A stretch of DNA of 64,000 bases from Owenia fusiformis (Eukaryota > Annelida > Polychaeta > Sabellida > Oweniidae): assembly GCA_903813345.2 (NCBI GenBank), contig CAIIXF020000005.1, forward strand, positions 2,418,001 through 2,482,000, given 5' to 3'. Both the position numbers and the translations under genes were made by a program. Below the pieces are notes generated by a model that did no database searches, was not told the origin of the DNA, and saw only the letters and a program-made list of their open reading frames with translations. Shown piece after piece: positions 20,801-34,414 of this stretch; positions within the stretch are counted from its first letter, which is position 1; every line of letters starts with the position of its first letter.

Positions 20801-23800
20801 GCATACATGTATGTAAATCATTTTAAAGTGCCCGATAAAGTATAAAATGCGCATGCGTCCAGGTGTTGATAAACTATAAATAGCGAAAATCCAGGGTTTG
20901 TCACCACAAGGCAAGCCAGGACGTGTTGAGAGAACAGCTAGTGTTGATATTGAATTTATATGTAGCCAGATAAGTTTCCTTATTGAAATTACATATGGTT
21001 ATTAGCAATACTTTGTAGGTGCTAAATAATAAATATTTAGAGTATATATGAGAGAAATTGGTCATTTCGAACCTGTTGAAAAGTTTGTGGCTCTCGGCTA
21101 CACCGGGGAATTTACTTCCATGAGTACACACATAAATGTGGGGTTCCCCAAGAGGTACGCGACAAGGTGACCTGGCATCAAATGTGCGACTAAATTCTAC
21201 TATTGAGAAGATAAAATAACGAATACGACAATAAGTTATTGCATGTGACAATTCGGAGCCTTCATCTCACTGAAGTATTTTGAAGTGAAAATAGGATTTT
21301 TGTTTTGATACATGGATTCAGATGAACGTAACTTTATTCTGACAACTAATCAAAACTAAACATTTTTAATTGTACGTAACAGACAATTTATTGTTTTACA
21401 ATGTTTTGATTGGCTAAACGAATGAAACCAACAAATTATGACATGTAAAATGACAATTTTGAAATGTAAAATTTAAAAGTGACAAACACAACCTCCCTAT
21501 CCACTCTTTGGGAGCCCTAGTAAATTAGTAATATGTACATGCAGCAGTGGTAGTGTGCAGCTTATTATCACACTACGCTTTGTATTCTAAAGCCTGTTGT
21601 TTGTAATAACACTGTTCACTCAACGTATGTTTTGTGTGTGGGCAGTCAACGATAATCATTGTTTTATCCCGGTTATATGACCTCGGCAATTATAACAAAA
21701 CCGTACTAAACGAAAAAACGCAAATAAGAGAAAGCTTTCACACACATATAAAAAATGAACTAGTCTAATCCGCCAGTATAAACTCTGTGCTATACGTAGC
21801 CGGGTCAGGCGCACACTTTAAGAAATAGAGTATATACATTTTATGACAAATATTTGATAGTTTCATTAAATGAGTTTTCAAGAAAGGTATGATATGGCTA
21901 GTGATTTTAGACAGTCATATTTTTGAATACTATGACTCTATTCTATCAATAAATACATTCATCTAAACTTTAGGCTGCTGCCCTCATTTGAATTATCATC
22001 CAAGAATCTTGTGCTTTAAATTATTAAAATAATCCACAAATCATTGAAGCCTGGGGCTTTAATATTTTAATCTTTAACTTTAAGGAGATCCATGGAATCA
22101 CACAGTCTCTTGCTGAGGATCTATACCACAAAGGTAACTTGCAGCTTTTAAACAAATAATAACTGCTCAGATATTCTCATTCAAACTTGTATTCAAAAGT
22201 CCAAACTATCTGAGAATTGCCAAAAGTCAAAATGGTTCTCAGATGTGCTATTTATGTTCATGGCTTTCTGGTCATATGTTTGCTTCAACTCCAAATTATT
22301 TGCCTAAACATTACAATATGTAGTTCTTTATAAACTGTTTTGTGAGATAGTCTATGTAGTATTTATGCACTGTATAACTGTATAATCTGTAGCTGTGTTA
22401 TTATCTAGGTGATATGATACTACAGTGTAATGAGCTGTATTATTTGACCCCACTACAACTCTATTCTATAACACATAGACTGAAGCTAGCTGAACCCACA
22501 TGTGGTATGCATACAAACATTTTCATAAAAAGTCTATATATGGAACATTATTCAAAGTTTTTTGGGAACATGATTTGTTTAAGGATTTCCGAGACACCTT
22601 CTGTGTCTCTTTTTGTTGAATACTGAAAATTTGAAAACATGTAAATGTACGTGTGTCTCCATCCAAACAGTTATTGTTTTGTAAAAATGTCATATTTATG
22701 TTTGACCAGTCATTAGCAATTAATTATTAATATAATACAGCATTGTTTGATTCTCTATCGTAATATGTGTCAATATGTTTTAGATTCAGGTGATTCTAAG
22801 AGGGACTTAGGCCACGCCTTAGACTTTATCACCAGATTGAAATACTTACAAGTAGGTATATAGAGGTTATTGAATGCTCAATTTTTCATACAGGGTATAT
22901 CTGAGGGAAATGCAATATACCTACCAGAGAGACCACTGGGTTGATATATTGTATTTACCGAGGGATGTACCCTGTATCAAAAATCGAGCATTCAATAACT
23001 GATTTATCCCCTCACCTCAGCGGGAGATATATATATCACCCACTCACCTCAGATATCGATTATATTCCCGCATGTTATTTACCTATAACACTACTAAGTA
23101 TGGGATAAAAACATATAACATACGATGAACTTGAACACATTTAAATCAAGTAACATTTGGTTTTTATGGTCAGTCCTCTTGTTGGTTCAGTTTTGAGTAA
23201 GCATGTGTCTTTATGTTTTCTGTATGTGTTATGTATGTGTCTTATTTCTTTTTAAATAACCTTAATATTACAAATTATATTGTAGATCTATGGCAGTGAC
23301 ACTCTTGTGGGGACAAGCAATCTAAACATGAATGACTTACAATATGATATGACACAATTCAAATCCCTCAAGTCATTAGAGGTATGTATAAAAATATGTT
23401 TACTGGCAATATGTGGCAATATGGTTGAGCATAGAAGCGAAGAATTGAAAATTGTTCAGCTTTAGGACTATCACACTTTTGGAAATGATATTTTGATGGA
23501 ATTATATCCAGTACCAAATGGCACTTTATATGTTTCACCCTCTATATGTTTCAGTTTGATGGCAGTAATCCTGGGATGGTCTCAGGACTCGAGAACATAA
23601 AGAAATCACTCATCAAACTCTCAGTTCACTCATGCCTCACTAAGGTCAAGGTAAATGGATTACTAATATTCACTTATTACTATACTGTGAAATTTGTATA
23701 TTCTAGCACCTCTCTTAGTCAAACATCTCTCAATGTGAACACTCGTGTTCAGTCACAATTTTGGGATCTCTCATTGACTCACTCATTGAGAACCCTTGAA

Positions 23801-26800
23801 ATGTGAACACCTGCCAATCTGAGCCCTTTTTGCTGGTCCTAGTTTTGCTCAGATTAGACAGATTTTATTACCAATTACCAAAAATCACATTTTGATTTAT
23901 GAAATGTACACATGTGACATGTACAGCATACTATAAAATACATTAACCTGTATCCTTTTAATGTCTCATGAAGCAGAATCAGGGGTGTATTTCTTTAATC
24001 ATGTATAATTCTATGAATTTTCAAGTCTTGTTCTTTACCTATGATGTCATGATTACCATGGTTATTTCAATGAATTTACAAATATCCATCACTGCGAATG
24101 CTGAAAGAATGCAACCCAGCTTAATATTTCATCATATTTTTCCAGGACATTCTCCTGCAGGAGTTGATGCCTGTGTGGAGTGCCTCCAGTGATGCAGCAA
24201 CAGCATCTGGTTGGACAAACCTGGCATTCGCTGACTTCAGTTGTAATGCAATAAGACATCTTGATGAATCAGTGGTGAGTGATCTGCAAATCGGTTTCAG
24301 GAACTGTCCTGCATTTAAGCCAGAAAAACCATTAGCTTTTTTACCAGAAGTGGTAAAATATTGTTATAGTCTCCAACTTTTTTGTGGATGGTGTTTGGCA
24401 GTTGGTGTCTGTAACAAATGGCAAGTGGTGACATTTTGCATGTTAATACCTTGTTAATCTTGTTACTGAGGTGCATGAAAATAAACTCTCATCTGAGCAC
24501 TCTTTCTGGTACTAGTATGTAGCAGCACTGTAATCTGTCGTTTTGGAGAGAAAGCATAAAGTTGGACATTTTAGAAACTATAATTCAAAACCAATGATAT
24601 CCTTTTGTTTGGAATATAACGTAACTTAAGTTTATTTGGCATGGAGCATTCTTAAATAAATGTATTTTACTATTTAACCCAGATTGTTCTGAACCAGTTG
24701 CCATATAAAACCCAAGACGTGTATATGTATTCCATTCATTGTGATATTATTGCAGAAATTGATGCCTAAAGTTGGTCACTTAGACTTGAGCCACAATGTG
24801 TTAGAGAGAGTTGACCACTTGAACTACTTGATCAACCTTACATACCTTGATCTCTCATATAACAAACTCACAACTCTTGACTCACTGCATACAAAACTGG
24901 GCAATGTGAAGACACTAAACCTGGCTGGCAATAAACTAGAGAGTCTAGCTGGTGAGTTTTTGATGATCCAGGTTGACATTTAAGAAACAACTTCTTTGAG
25001 TAGAATTTGGGATTTTAGCACACTAATATAATTCAGAAGCAATGTTTCAATTTACTTACAATCTCAATTAAACTGATATTTTATCGGAACAACTTTGAAA
25101 TGTTCACACTTTTTGGTACGAATCAGCTTTGTTTAGGTATTGACCGGGTCCCTGATTTGCAGCGTCTTGTCATTGTTTGTATTTTCACTTTTAGGGCTGT
25201 CAAAGTTGTATTCACTTGAAAACCTGAACATTAGTGAGAATGAAATATCTCAGGTAAGATTGTATCATATGTTGTATTTTATTTGGTCATATGTTGTTTT
25301 CTGTTTTATTCATATGTCGTATTGTATTCTGTCATATGGTGTATTGATTGTATTCTGTCAAAAATGATTGGATTAATAATTTATGACTACAACAGGTTTT
25401 TATCTTTTCCTTTTAGCATAATCCCATATAATTTTAGATCCTAGAAGTGAAGCACCTGGCCAACCTGCCTTGCCTTGAGGCTGTTAACCTTGACAAGAAT
25501 CCTGTCACAATTGTCTTGGAATACAGAGTCAAAGTGCTTGAGTTTTTCCAAGAGAGAGCACCAGAGGTTAGTGATTCAAGGAAATAGTACAACTGCACTG
25601 TAGAGCTTATGGGCTAACAATAGAAATAGGTCACATGCAATCAATGAGAAATTTATAGAAATAAATTATTCAGCATTATGTAGTATTTGGGTGACTTTCA
25701 TCATGTCGCTGTTCTTACATTGGGTCGGTAGGTTCTTGCAGATTTTTTGTTTTTATTTATAAATTTATTTCAATGGCTGTACTATACTAGCCATGTCTTT
25801 ATATATATTAAAATGACATATGATATAAATAATACAAATAGATCAAAGATACAATATAAAATACAAAACACTTCTTGTAGATCAGAGAGAGTTTGATGTG
25901 TATGCTTCTTTCGTTGGTTATTTTAGATTCTCCTCGATGGTGAGAAGGCCAATCAGAGAGAGCTTGACACTGTAGCTGTTCTTGTAGCAATCCAAAAGGG
26001 AAAGAAAGCAAAAGAGAAAATCAAAAAGCAATTAACAAGAAAGGTACCATTATATTTGATGCATATGAACTTAAATGTTTACAGTAAATAAACGATGAAA
26101 TATGTTATGTCCTTATTAGTCCCTGTATTACATCCATGCTTCACCAAAATATTCTTACACATGCTCAAGTATCTCTCACTTTTCACTGATTCCCACCCAT
26201 ACTTGCCCCTTCCGTACTGTACATCAAAAATATCTATCCATGTTGTACATGTACAATACGCTGCACATATGTATTACATGCTGTACAGTATACACACTGT
26301 AGATGTATAGCTGTATTACTTGGTGTTACACATTGTAGATGTATAGCTGTATTACATTCTGTACAGTATAACACACTGTAGATGTACAGCTGTATTATAT
26401 GCTGCACATGCATTATTAGGAGGCCCTCCTGAAAGGGCCTCCTATAGCTTTTGTAGCTTTTCTTCTTCTTATTATTATTCTATCAAAGCAGTTTTCTCCT
26501 ACTTTCAACTAGCTTTCAACTTTCTACTATATGCTCCTACTAGATACCTGGTTTGATCTTGATGGGAAAATATTTCATATCTAGGTCAAGGTCAAAGGTC
26601 AAAATCTAGGTCAAATCTAAGTTTTTTTTCAAGTTTCTCAAGTTTGTCCTTATACTTCAGTATTTCTTGCGATGAATTAAACTGAAACTACATTTAAGTA
26701 TTCTCTACAAATTGTTCACTATATGTCAGCATTAAATTTTTACCGTTTTTGAGATATTTGACGTCAAAAAACGGTCAAAAAAGGTCATTTTTGAACATGC

Positions 26801-29800
26801 TTCAATCTGACCAAATTTTTTTTTAAAAATCATCTACAAGTTCCCAGGAGTCCAAATCTGACCTCAGATTTGACCTTTGACCCTTAGTTGACCTTCAGTG
26901 ACCTTCGAAAGGTCAGAAAAGTTGATTTTTCAAATTGAGTCTTTGGATTCAAATTTAGGTCAGTCTAATTACAAAAAGCCTACTGAGGTCTAAAAAAGTA
27001 AAAATTTCAAGGTCAAAGGTCAAGGTCATCAAATTAGGTCACAAACTGTGCTATCTAAGTTTCTTATAGTTCAAGACTAAAAATCAATATTTTTAATTGA
27101 AAGTCAAGATATATATTCCTCTAAGGGTTCTACACATATTAGCAATTGACTATTTATTAAAATTTTGTCCCAGTTTTGAGATATAAGAGCTCAAAAACTG
27201 AAAAAGGTCAATTTTTCAGAGTTTATAAGGTCAAATTTTAACTTAATTCAAATTCACCCAATTTATTTTGAAAATCATCTACAACTTCTCAGGAGTTCAT
27301 ATTTAACGACAGATTTGACATTTGACCTTTAGTTGACCTTCAGTGACCTTCGAAAGGTCAGAGAAGTTGATTTTTCAAATCGAGTTTTTGGATTCAAATT
27401 TAGAGTTAGCCTAAGCATAAAAGACCTACTGAGCTCTAAAACAGTTATATTTTCAAGGTCAAGGGTCACGGTTATCAAATTAGGTCAAAGGTCAAAACCT
27501 AGGTCAAATCTAATATTTTTTTAAGTTTCTCAACTTTGTCCTTATACTTCATTATTTCTTGTGATGAATTAAACTGAAACTACATTTTAGTATTTTCTAC
27601 AAATTGTTCACTAGATGTCAGCATCAAATTTTTACCGTTTTTGAGATATTTGACGTCAAAAAACGGTCGAAAAATGAAATGACATTGCTTCAATCTGACC
27701 AATTTTTTTAAAAAAAATCATCTACAAGTTCCAATGAGTCCAAAGCTGACCTCAGATTTGAGCTTTGACCTTTAGTTGACCTTCAATGACCTTTGAAAGG
27801 TAAGAAAAGTTGATTTTTCAAATTGAGTCTTTGGATTCAAATTTAGGTCAGCCTAATTACAAAAGACCTACTGAGGTCTAAAAAAGTAAAACTTTTCAAG
27901 GTCAAAGGTCAAGATCATGAAATTAGGTCACAAACTGTGCTATCTAAGTTTCGCAAAGTTCGAGACTACAAAGCAATATTTTTAATCCGAAGTTGAAATA
28001 TACACATTCCTCTAAGGGTTCTACACATATTAGCAATTGACTATCTAATAGAATTTTGTCCCAGTTTGAGATATAAGAGTTCAAAATTTGAAAAAAGGTC
28101 AATTTCGAAATTTTCCAAGGTCAAATTTAAACTCGCTTCAAATTGACAAAATCTTTTTTTGAAAATCATCTACAAGTTCTCAGGAGTTCACATCTGACCT
28201 CAGATTTGATATTTGTCCTTTAGTTGACCTTCAAATTGTCAAAAATGCCTAAGAGGGCCTCCGTGAGATTGCTTGCAATCTTCAAAAGTCTAGTTATAAG
28301 CTCCTTGCTTTGCTTCCTGCAGCCCACGGTTGAAGCTGACATCAACGAAACTTCAAACGAGGCCAGCAACATCCAGCAAGCAGATCAGATGCATCCACAA
28401 GGTAACTAAAACCCAAGCACATCTACATCTGTAGTTAACTTCACTTATTTTAGTTAAGAAGCTCTATCAATAATGCAATATGATCAAACTGTCAAATGCA
28501 TAGCATGGAAGGGTTATATGTATTCGTTTTTTATCCATTGTATGTATTTTCATTGCAGAGTCAAGTGTGAGTGAGAGTGAGGGTTTGAGTAATGATCCTG
28601 AGGAGTTTCGGCATCAGGTAGAGTCCATTCGCAGACAGGGGGGAGAGGCTTGGCTTCATTTATTAAACAGACTAACCACCCCTAATAGCAGCTCTAGTTC
28701 TGTGAGTAACAAGTTCAATATAGAATAACCTAATTGTGCAGTTTTAATGCTTTGCCTAAATATTGAAATATGTCTTGGTCAATGTAAAGGGTGAACCAAA
28801 AACAGAATGGCCCAAAGTGTAGCAATCAACCAACTTTTAATGTAAACATGAAATAAAATCCATAAATGTATCATTCAACAGATATTTGAGTAAATATATA
28901 TATTTTTATTTATTTTTTCATATTTTTTTTTATTTCAAAGAATAAGCATGTTAAAGCAATTGCAAAAAACAATTACAATACAGTTACATGGTAAACATAC
29001 ATTTTACAATACAGTATTGGTTAAGCGTTATTCTTTAAGAAATGTTATAACATTGGCAATCTTTTTTATTTAAAGGAAAAATATTTTTGGTACTTTTGTT
29101 TTTTGTCCTTTGAAGATACTCATTTAGAAGTGCAACCTCAAAAAGTGCCAAAAATATATATGGTCTTTAAGTCAGACTTTAACTGTGGACCTACCTCTTT
29201 ATTTTATCTTCTCTTTTACAATTTTAGCATCCTCAGCAGGGTAAGACCAAGTCCAGCTTCTATGTGGGGGCAGGGGGAGCAGAGGGTGGGGTGCCTAGCT
29301 ATGAACAACCCACTGCCATCACAATGACCCACCCGCCTTCACATCCTGCTAGTCATACGGCCCACCCATCTGGTCAAACATCTAGAGATGAGCCAACACA
29401 AACTGAATCTCAAAGGTAAAGTTTGAAATGTATTCTTGCAGTTTTTTCGTGAATTAAAAAAACACTAACAAACAATTAGAAATTTGCAATATAATCTGGA
29501 ATGCTATTAAACTGTTTTGTTAATGAATTCTTGTCATACCAGCTATGATGTATGAATAAATCTAATGGGCATTATTCCAATTTTGTAACAAAAATAATGT
29601 GCTGTTTAGTAATGGCTAGATATTGTTTTTCAGTCCTGAATCTCCATTGCCAAAGCCTGCTGGTCGCCTCTCTCTGCTATCTGCGGATCTACCTAATATA
29701 ACAAGTACAGATTTTGTGGAACATATTCAGGATCTTGTACATAAAGTCACACCACCAACAGATCACTCCAGTTTTGATGAGCACTTCAATGAGGAGAAAC

Positions 29801-32340
29801 CTCATCACATTTTATGGTGCCCTTGTATTCAATATTGTAACCCCCAAAGAGAACGCTCCACATGTATTGTAGTGACTAATGAAAACATTCACATATTTGA
29901 GACTGTTGCAACAGAGAAGCCAAGTTCACATGGCTTCCCTGTGTTAAAACATTTTTATAAAATGGGATTGATTAACATTCAAGAGATGATTGTGGGTTAT
30001 AGATGGCTATATGTGAGACTAGAAGAGTCATTTCTAGGCATGGAGGGTACCTTTACCCTCATGACATCTAACCCTGCAAGGACTGAATCATTCATAAGTG
30101 CAATAAACACTGTATATAAACTGAAGTCAAAGGAGCAACAGAGAGTTATCCCGCCACCTGATGTCGTATACTGCAAGGCTGGGACAGATGAAGTCCTAAA
30201 GAGAAGCCTTAATGAAATAGAAGGTCTCTCTGACCTTAGCAAGATAGAGGTTAAGTTGTACATGCATGTTAATGCTGCAGTAGGAGGTAGCTTTGATTAC
30301 CCCACTAGGGCCTTGTTACTGACATCTAACCATCTGTATCTCATCAGGGAGGATTTTGTTCACCACCCTAGACCCCAATTTGAGTTGGATGCCCCAAGTA
30401 ATGCCCAATTCCAGATCCTTTGTTGCTATCCCATATCTAGTCGTATCTCTGGTATAGACCTCTATGATTGTGCTACCATTGTGACGCCAACATTGTTGTC
30501 TAAGAAACAGAGAGCTAAACAAGCTAAATGCCACCTGGCCTATGGTGTGAAGTTGACATTTGATAGTGCTACATCGATTGAGCACCGTCAGCCAAGCAGT
30601 GTATTGGACATAAGAGTGCAGACCTCAGAGCTAAGAGACACATTTCTTGGTAGTCTGACTGAGGCAAGAGCACAAATAGCTAACAGCTCCCCTAAGCTAA
30701 ACCCAACTAGGACACGCCATGTTGAGATATCAGACACTGTCACTGAGATTGCAGATACAGTGCAGACAGTTAAAATCAGCCATCAAGACAATGTTGACAC
30801 ACCAAGTGCAATAGAATGTACAACTCCATTGAAGAATGATGACGATGTAAATGACAATCAAAATGATAAAACAAGTCAACCCCAAGCTGAATCTGAAGTG
30901 GCTAGAGATGAGAAAGGAGCAACAGGAGGTGTCTCACCTGACACCACATCAGCCGAGAGCTATGAGACCGCCTCATCTGAGGTGACCTCCACCCCTCCTT
31001 TACGTCCTTTCTACCTTGACTTAGAAGGAGGTTACCCTGATAAGGAATTAACAGACCACATAGCTATGTGCATCACTAACATGCCCACTCTCAAGCCAAT
31101 ATCTGATCAACTTGCAGCTCTCAGTACTATGAAGTCGTATCAGGTGTTCGATTATTTCCATAAAAATGTCGCACAGATTGGTGTTGACTATGAAGAGCTA
31201 AGACACGTCATGTGGAGCTCTGTTACACCTTTTGTATCTCCAACACAGGAGATCTATTCCCTGGTTATGCTGAGCACGAAAGCTGTGTACTTCATCTCAG
31301 ATGTCCATGTGCAGAAAAAGGAAGGATCTCAACCTTGGAAGTCTCACTCTAGGCACCAGTCAGATTCCTTTGTGAGTAAACCCAAGAAGAAGCAGCAACT
31401 CTCTGGCCCTGTTGACATACATAGCAGTGGCTCTGGGGCCAGCCCTGGTATCATACACAAGGGATCCCACAGACTGGTGAGACCATATATGGTGCTGTTA
31501 CTCACTGATCTAAAACAAGTACATGTAGGAATGTTTGACCAGAGCTTTAGGCTGTCTGGTATGAAACCCGAGACTGTATTTGCTTGCCTACCCAGAGACT
31601 TCACCCAGACTGAGTTGTTTGTGAAACAGTTGATGTCATCGCTGTCAATGCGGCTGCCCTCCCCTGGGTCTGATATCACAAGTAGTGACTCTGAACCAGA
31701 CTTGTATAAGGAGTTCCAGAGCAGTAGATCGGACAGCATGGTGGAGTATATACACCCCAGTAAGGTGAAGTTTATTTACCCCAGTGAGGAGACCATATCT
31801 GAGCTGACATTCCTTATCACCGAGGGTATAAGGGGTAAGAAACCCAAGCTTGGCGACCTAAATATTCTCTCATATTGTCTCCTGTTTCAGTCCCACAACT
31901 CTGATGTCCTTGATGGTGATTTCTCCTCCATTGAACCCCGTACTTTGATCATTACCAATAATCACCTAACTCTAGCCATAGAAGACCACGTTAACTACCC
32001 TCTGCCAGATTTCGCAAAAGAGCTCCCTGTGACCCCACATCTAAAGGTATTGGATATTCGAAGCTTTGAATTCTTGAAACGTATCGTAGTGAGTGACTTC
32101 AAGTCGCATGATTTAGTGTTTATATTTAGCGATGAGTCTGAGGAAATGGTGGTAGATGCGTCACTGGAGTACTACAGACAGAGGGGAGAGGGTCTGGGGA
32201 GGGTGCCCAGTGTAGGGGAAATGTCATGGCTGCTTGTTATAAAGAGTCTACGTGACAAGGAGAAACTATTGAAGTGTGTTGCCAGACAGTGGAGTGAAAT
32301 GAACAATGGAGAGGAGCTATCAGTTCAAGTCAGTGCCTAG
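17876..32340 (+). CDS. NISCH: Nischarin (PX and leucine-rich-repeat scaffold protein)
   Basis: Seventeen exons join in frame, 1500 aa (human about 1504): 17876-17962, 20100-20183, 20603-20782, 22085-22133, 22409-22504, 22784-22851, 23286-23381, 23555-23650, 24146-24274, 24756-24951, 25195-25253, 25438-25566, 25927-26043, 28323-28401, 28559-28701, 29228-29415, 29634-32340. Exons 1-3 give a PX domain (about 24-117) with the phosphoinositide-binding RHRYSEF at 45-51 and PPKK at 70-73. Exons 9-12 (253-423) give leucine-rich repeats such as [15 protein letters not shown] and [17 protein letters not shown]. The last exon holds the long C-terminal region with [11 protein letters not shown] and [18 protein letters not shown]. 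Established: Nischarin is an endosome/plasma-membrane scaffold binding integrin alpha-5, PAK1, Rac1 and LKB1, restraining cell migration; it was also called imidazoline receptor I1. Human-like acidic tracts are missing. The first exon's ATG is the earliest in frame; a 5' UTR exon further upstream cannot be excluded. Confidence 0.95.
18092..19060. mobile_element. Foldback structure enclosing a non-LTR retrotransposon fragment
   Basis: Arms 18092-18173 and 18979-19060 are inverted copies over about 81 bp with one indel, sharing CTATGTCTATGTCAATAATC and ATATAAAGCAGATATATAAT. Between them is the reverse-transcriptase fragment 18180-18731. Located in intron 1 of Nischarin. Confidence 0.85.
18180..18731 (+). 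pseudogene. Non-LTR retrotransposon reverse transcriptase, C-terminal remnant
   Basis: Two frames read [17 protein letters not shown], then after a frameshift at about 18235 [29 protein letters not shown] and FSYFPRTIA, then a stop and [18 protein letters not shown]. This is the conserved C-terminal thumb/linker region of CR1/Jockey-group LINE polymerases (established pattern). Frameshift plus stop make it inactive. Confidence 0.8.
19060..19114. repeat. Short stem-loop
   Basis: GAGTGCGAG and CCCTGGAAA on the left are mirrored by TTTCCAGGG and CTCGCACTC on the right, with about a 13-nt loop. It abuts the right arm of the foldback element at 18092-19060. Confidence 0.75.
22866..22999. mobile_element. 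134-bp hairpin MITE
   Basis: Left GTTATTGAATGCTCAATTTT and CATACAGGGTATATC are mirrored by GATGTACCCTGTATC and CGAGCATTCAATAAC. It starts 15 bp after exon 6 of Nischarin and lies in intron 6. Confidence 0.8.
26418..28262. mobile_element. Repeat element in Nischarin intron 13 with about 445-bp internal tandem units
   Basis: Starts AGGAGGCCCTCCTGAAAGGG and ends GAGGGCCTCC, an inverted match to the start. Inside, a block marked by TTAGTTGACCTTCAGTGACC recurs at about 26884, 27329, 27773 and 28221, giving a period of about 445 bp and roughly four copies. AGGTCA half-sites are very frequent, including adjacent triplets at 26583-26601 and 27010-27028. Shares AATCATCTACAAGTTC with the repeat at 3.1-3.7 kb. 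The end lies only 60 bp before exon 14. Confidence 0.65.
29080..29162. repeat. Small inverted repeat in Nischarin intron 15
   Basis: ATATTTTTGGTACTTTTG and AAAAGTGCCAAAAATAT face each other across about 45 bp. Confidence 0.55.
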
Positions 32341-33100
32341 TCGAATTTACATATTGAGGGCATTTTTCGGCGGTCGATGGTCTGCAGTCGGCGTATGTAT
32401 CAAATGACATGTCGTCTCTTTGTCACTGAACAGACACTATTTGAACGTATAAAATATCTGGATTTGTCAGTTTTCTCAAGTGACGTAGCATGGTGAATGT
32501 TCATCTTTTTTGGCACTGGACTTACAAATCAAGAAGTCGCAGTCCATCACGTTTGACTTCGATATCATCAATCACCACGTGATTATCAGCTGAGTGGTTT
32601 GTATAGTTGATAGATCTCATACAATCATACATGTACAATATACACACATATGTGCATGTACATGTATATGTATATGATTGTGGAAATAAGAATTGTGTGT
32701 CTATTAAATGAATTAATCGCATTATGAACGTAGACACTGTTGTATTTTATATTAAGCAATTTGTATATCTTTGTATTCTGTGCAATTATTATGTGTACAT
32801 GTCATGTTTATATACTGTATGTGTAACTATTAGGACCCACGTGTTAATGGGCATATATCTTTACATTAAAGATATATACATAATATTTTGAATGAAATTT
32901 TACTGTATATTGTGAAAGTACTTGGGCCGCTGAAATGCTTAGAGAATACTTGGAATCCAATAAGGAATGCTTATACCTACATGTGCATGATGTACATTGT
33001 ATTCTAATTAAGGCCTATTGAATTAAAAAGAAACTTATACTATCCAACGTTTGTGTTTCTATCTTAATAAGTTCTGAGAAAATAATATATCGCATATTTG
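32341..33100 (+). other. Nischarin 3' UTR and flank
   Basis: No frame is supported. ATTAAA-type signals occur at about 32704 and 32868; no AATAAA is near. The choice of cleavage site is not resolved. Confidence 0.4.
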
Positions 33101-34414
33101 ATTCTAATTTTCAAACCTACTAGTACTTTCACACCAAACACGCTCTCACTACATTCTCGAAAAGGTCTTAAACTGTCTTAGAACGGATTGGACATACTCA
33201 GGCCTCCTCGGCTTCCAACAACGCGAAAATCAGTTCTGAGCTCGCGAATTACGTTCCTTGCGCTCGAACCACGATTATCACGTCTCGAACGGGAAATCTT
33301 TAGTCGAGCACCACCATTTCCTCGTTCCCGTTACTTAGAACCGTTTGGTGTATACAAATTTCATGAACGTAATCAAACGTGTAGGTCCTACAGAACTTAG
33401 GGCATGCTCAAAATTTGCTGCGTCCACACCGATATGGTACTACATGAACGAACTGCGAATGAGATGGGCGTATTGAAGACTGTTTATGAACGAAGTAGCT
33501 AATTATTTTTAACATATTTTCCGACCACAGTCAGATTTTCCCGGTTTTACGACTTATTATTAGAACTGGAAAAACGATTGAGAACTAGTTAAGTGTGACA
33601 GGGGAGAGGGAGGTAAGACTCGGGCATCACTTTACATAACATCATCTGATTACTGTACATGTTTGCGCCAAAAATGTATTACACGCCCCCTAAGCTACGC
33701 AAATGTGACCTGAAACAAACTGGTCAGACAGTGTGGTATGATAATTGTAGGTTATACATTCAAAGTGTAGTGAAATGAAGTTTATCTATATATTCATAAT
33801 ATCCTTTATAGTTAGTGTGCCCTCCTCCAGCAGCCTTTTTTGCATCAAAATGAGAAGGATTTGACCTAAAAAAAATATGTTAAAAAGCTATTTTTTGCAT
33901 TACACTTGTTACAAAAGAGTTTTCGCCACTATCCTTGCCCATCTATTTATCGACACATCTAACACTATCTAGACATTGGTTGAATTAACAGCTATACACA
34001 TATGTCATCTGGGGCTCCTTTGACTTTTCTGATGCCCGATTCTTAAAATCCTGCCAAATACGTCAAATTCCCATGTTTCTAGGTCTATGGGTCACCTCAA
34101 TTGATACAATGTAGCAATTTATGACATTGATTGACAGGTAACAGCTATATGCCAATCAACGTAACTTTGAACAATCTTTCCAATGATATATCACACTTGA
34201 TACCATATATCTTGGTTTTGGCTGTAGAGGGGGGTGGGGCGGGACTTATTTGACACCCTGTATTTATTATCACGGCATGCACCGATTATTCGTGGCTATT
34301 GAACGAACACAGGTTCATGTAAGGTTCATGAGGAAATTCAAATCAAATTAGATGTTTGTATCGAAGATGGAGCCTAGTTTTTACACATTCCTCCACTTGC
34401 AAATCCATGATAAC
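33101..34414. other. Intergenic sequence, no gene recognised
   Basis: A stretch at 33160-33540 is richer in CG dinucleotides than its surroundings, but I see no conserved protein or RNA. TTTGACACCCTGTA at about 34249 resembles the end of a Tc1-like element whose other end I could not find. Confidence 0.4.

Noticed and set aside
28224-28409. Start at 28224 giving a hydrophobic, signal-peptide-like N-terminus
   Set aside because: The region from 28323 is Nischarin exon 14 in the same frame; the upstream part is intron and repeat end with a good acceptor at 28322.
31344-31739. 131-codon minus-strand frame
   Set aside because: Antisense shadow of the large last exon of Nischarin.
34249-34262. 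Tc1-like terminal word TTTGACACCCTGTA as an element
   Set aside because: A partner end resembling it is at about 46937, 12 kb away, which is too far for one element; no nearby partner was found.
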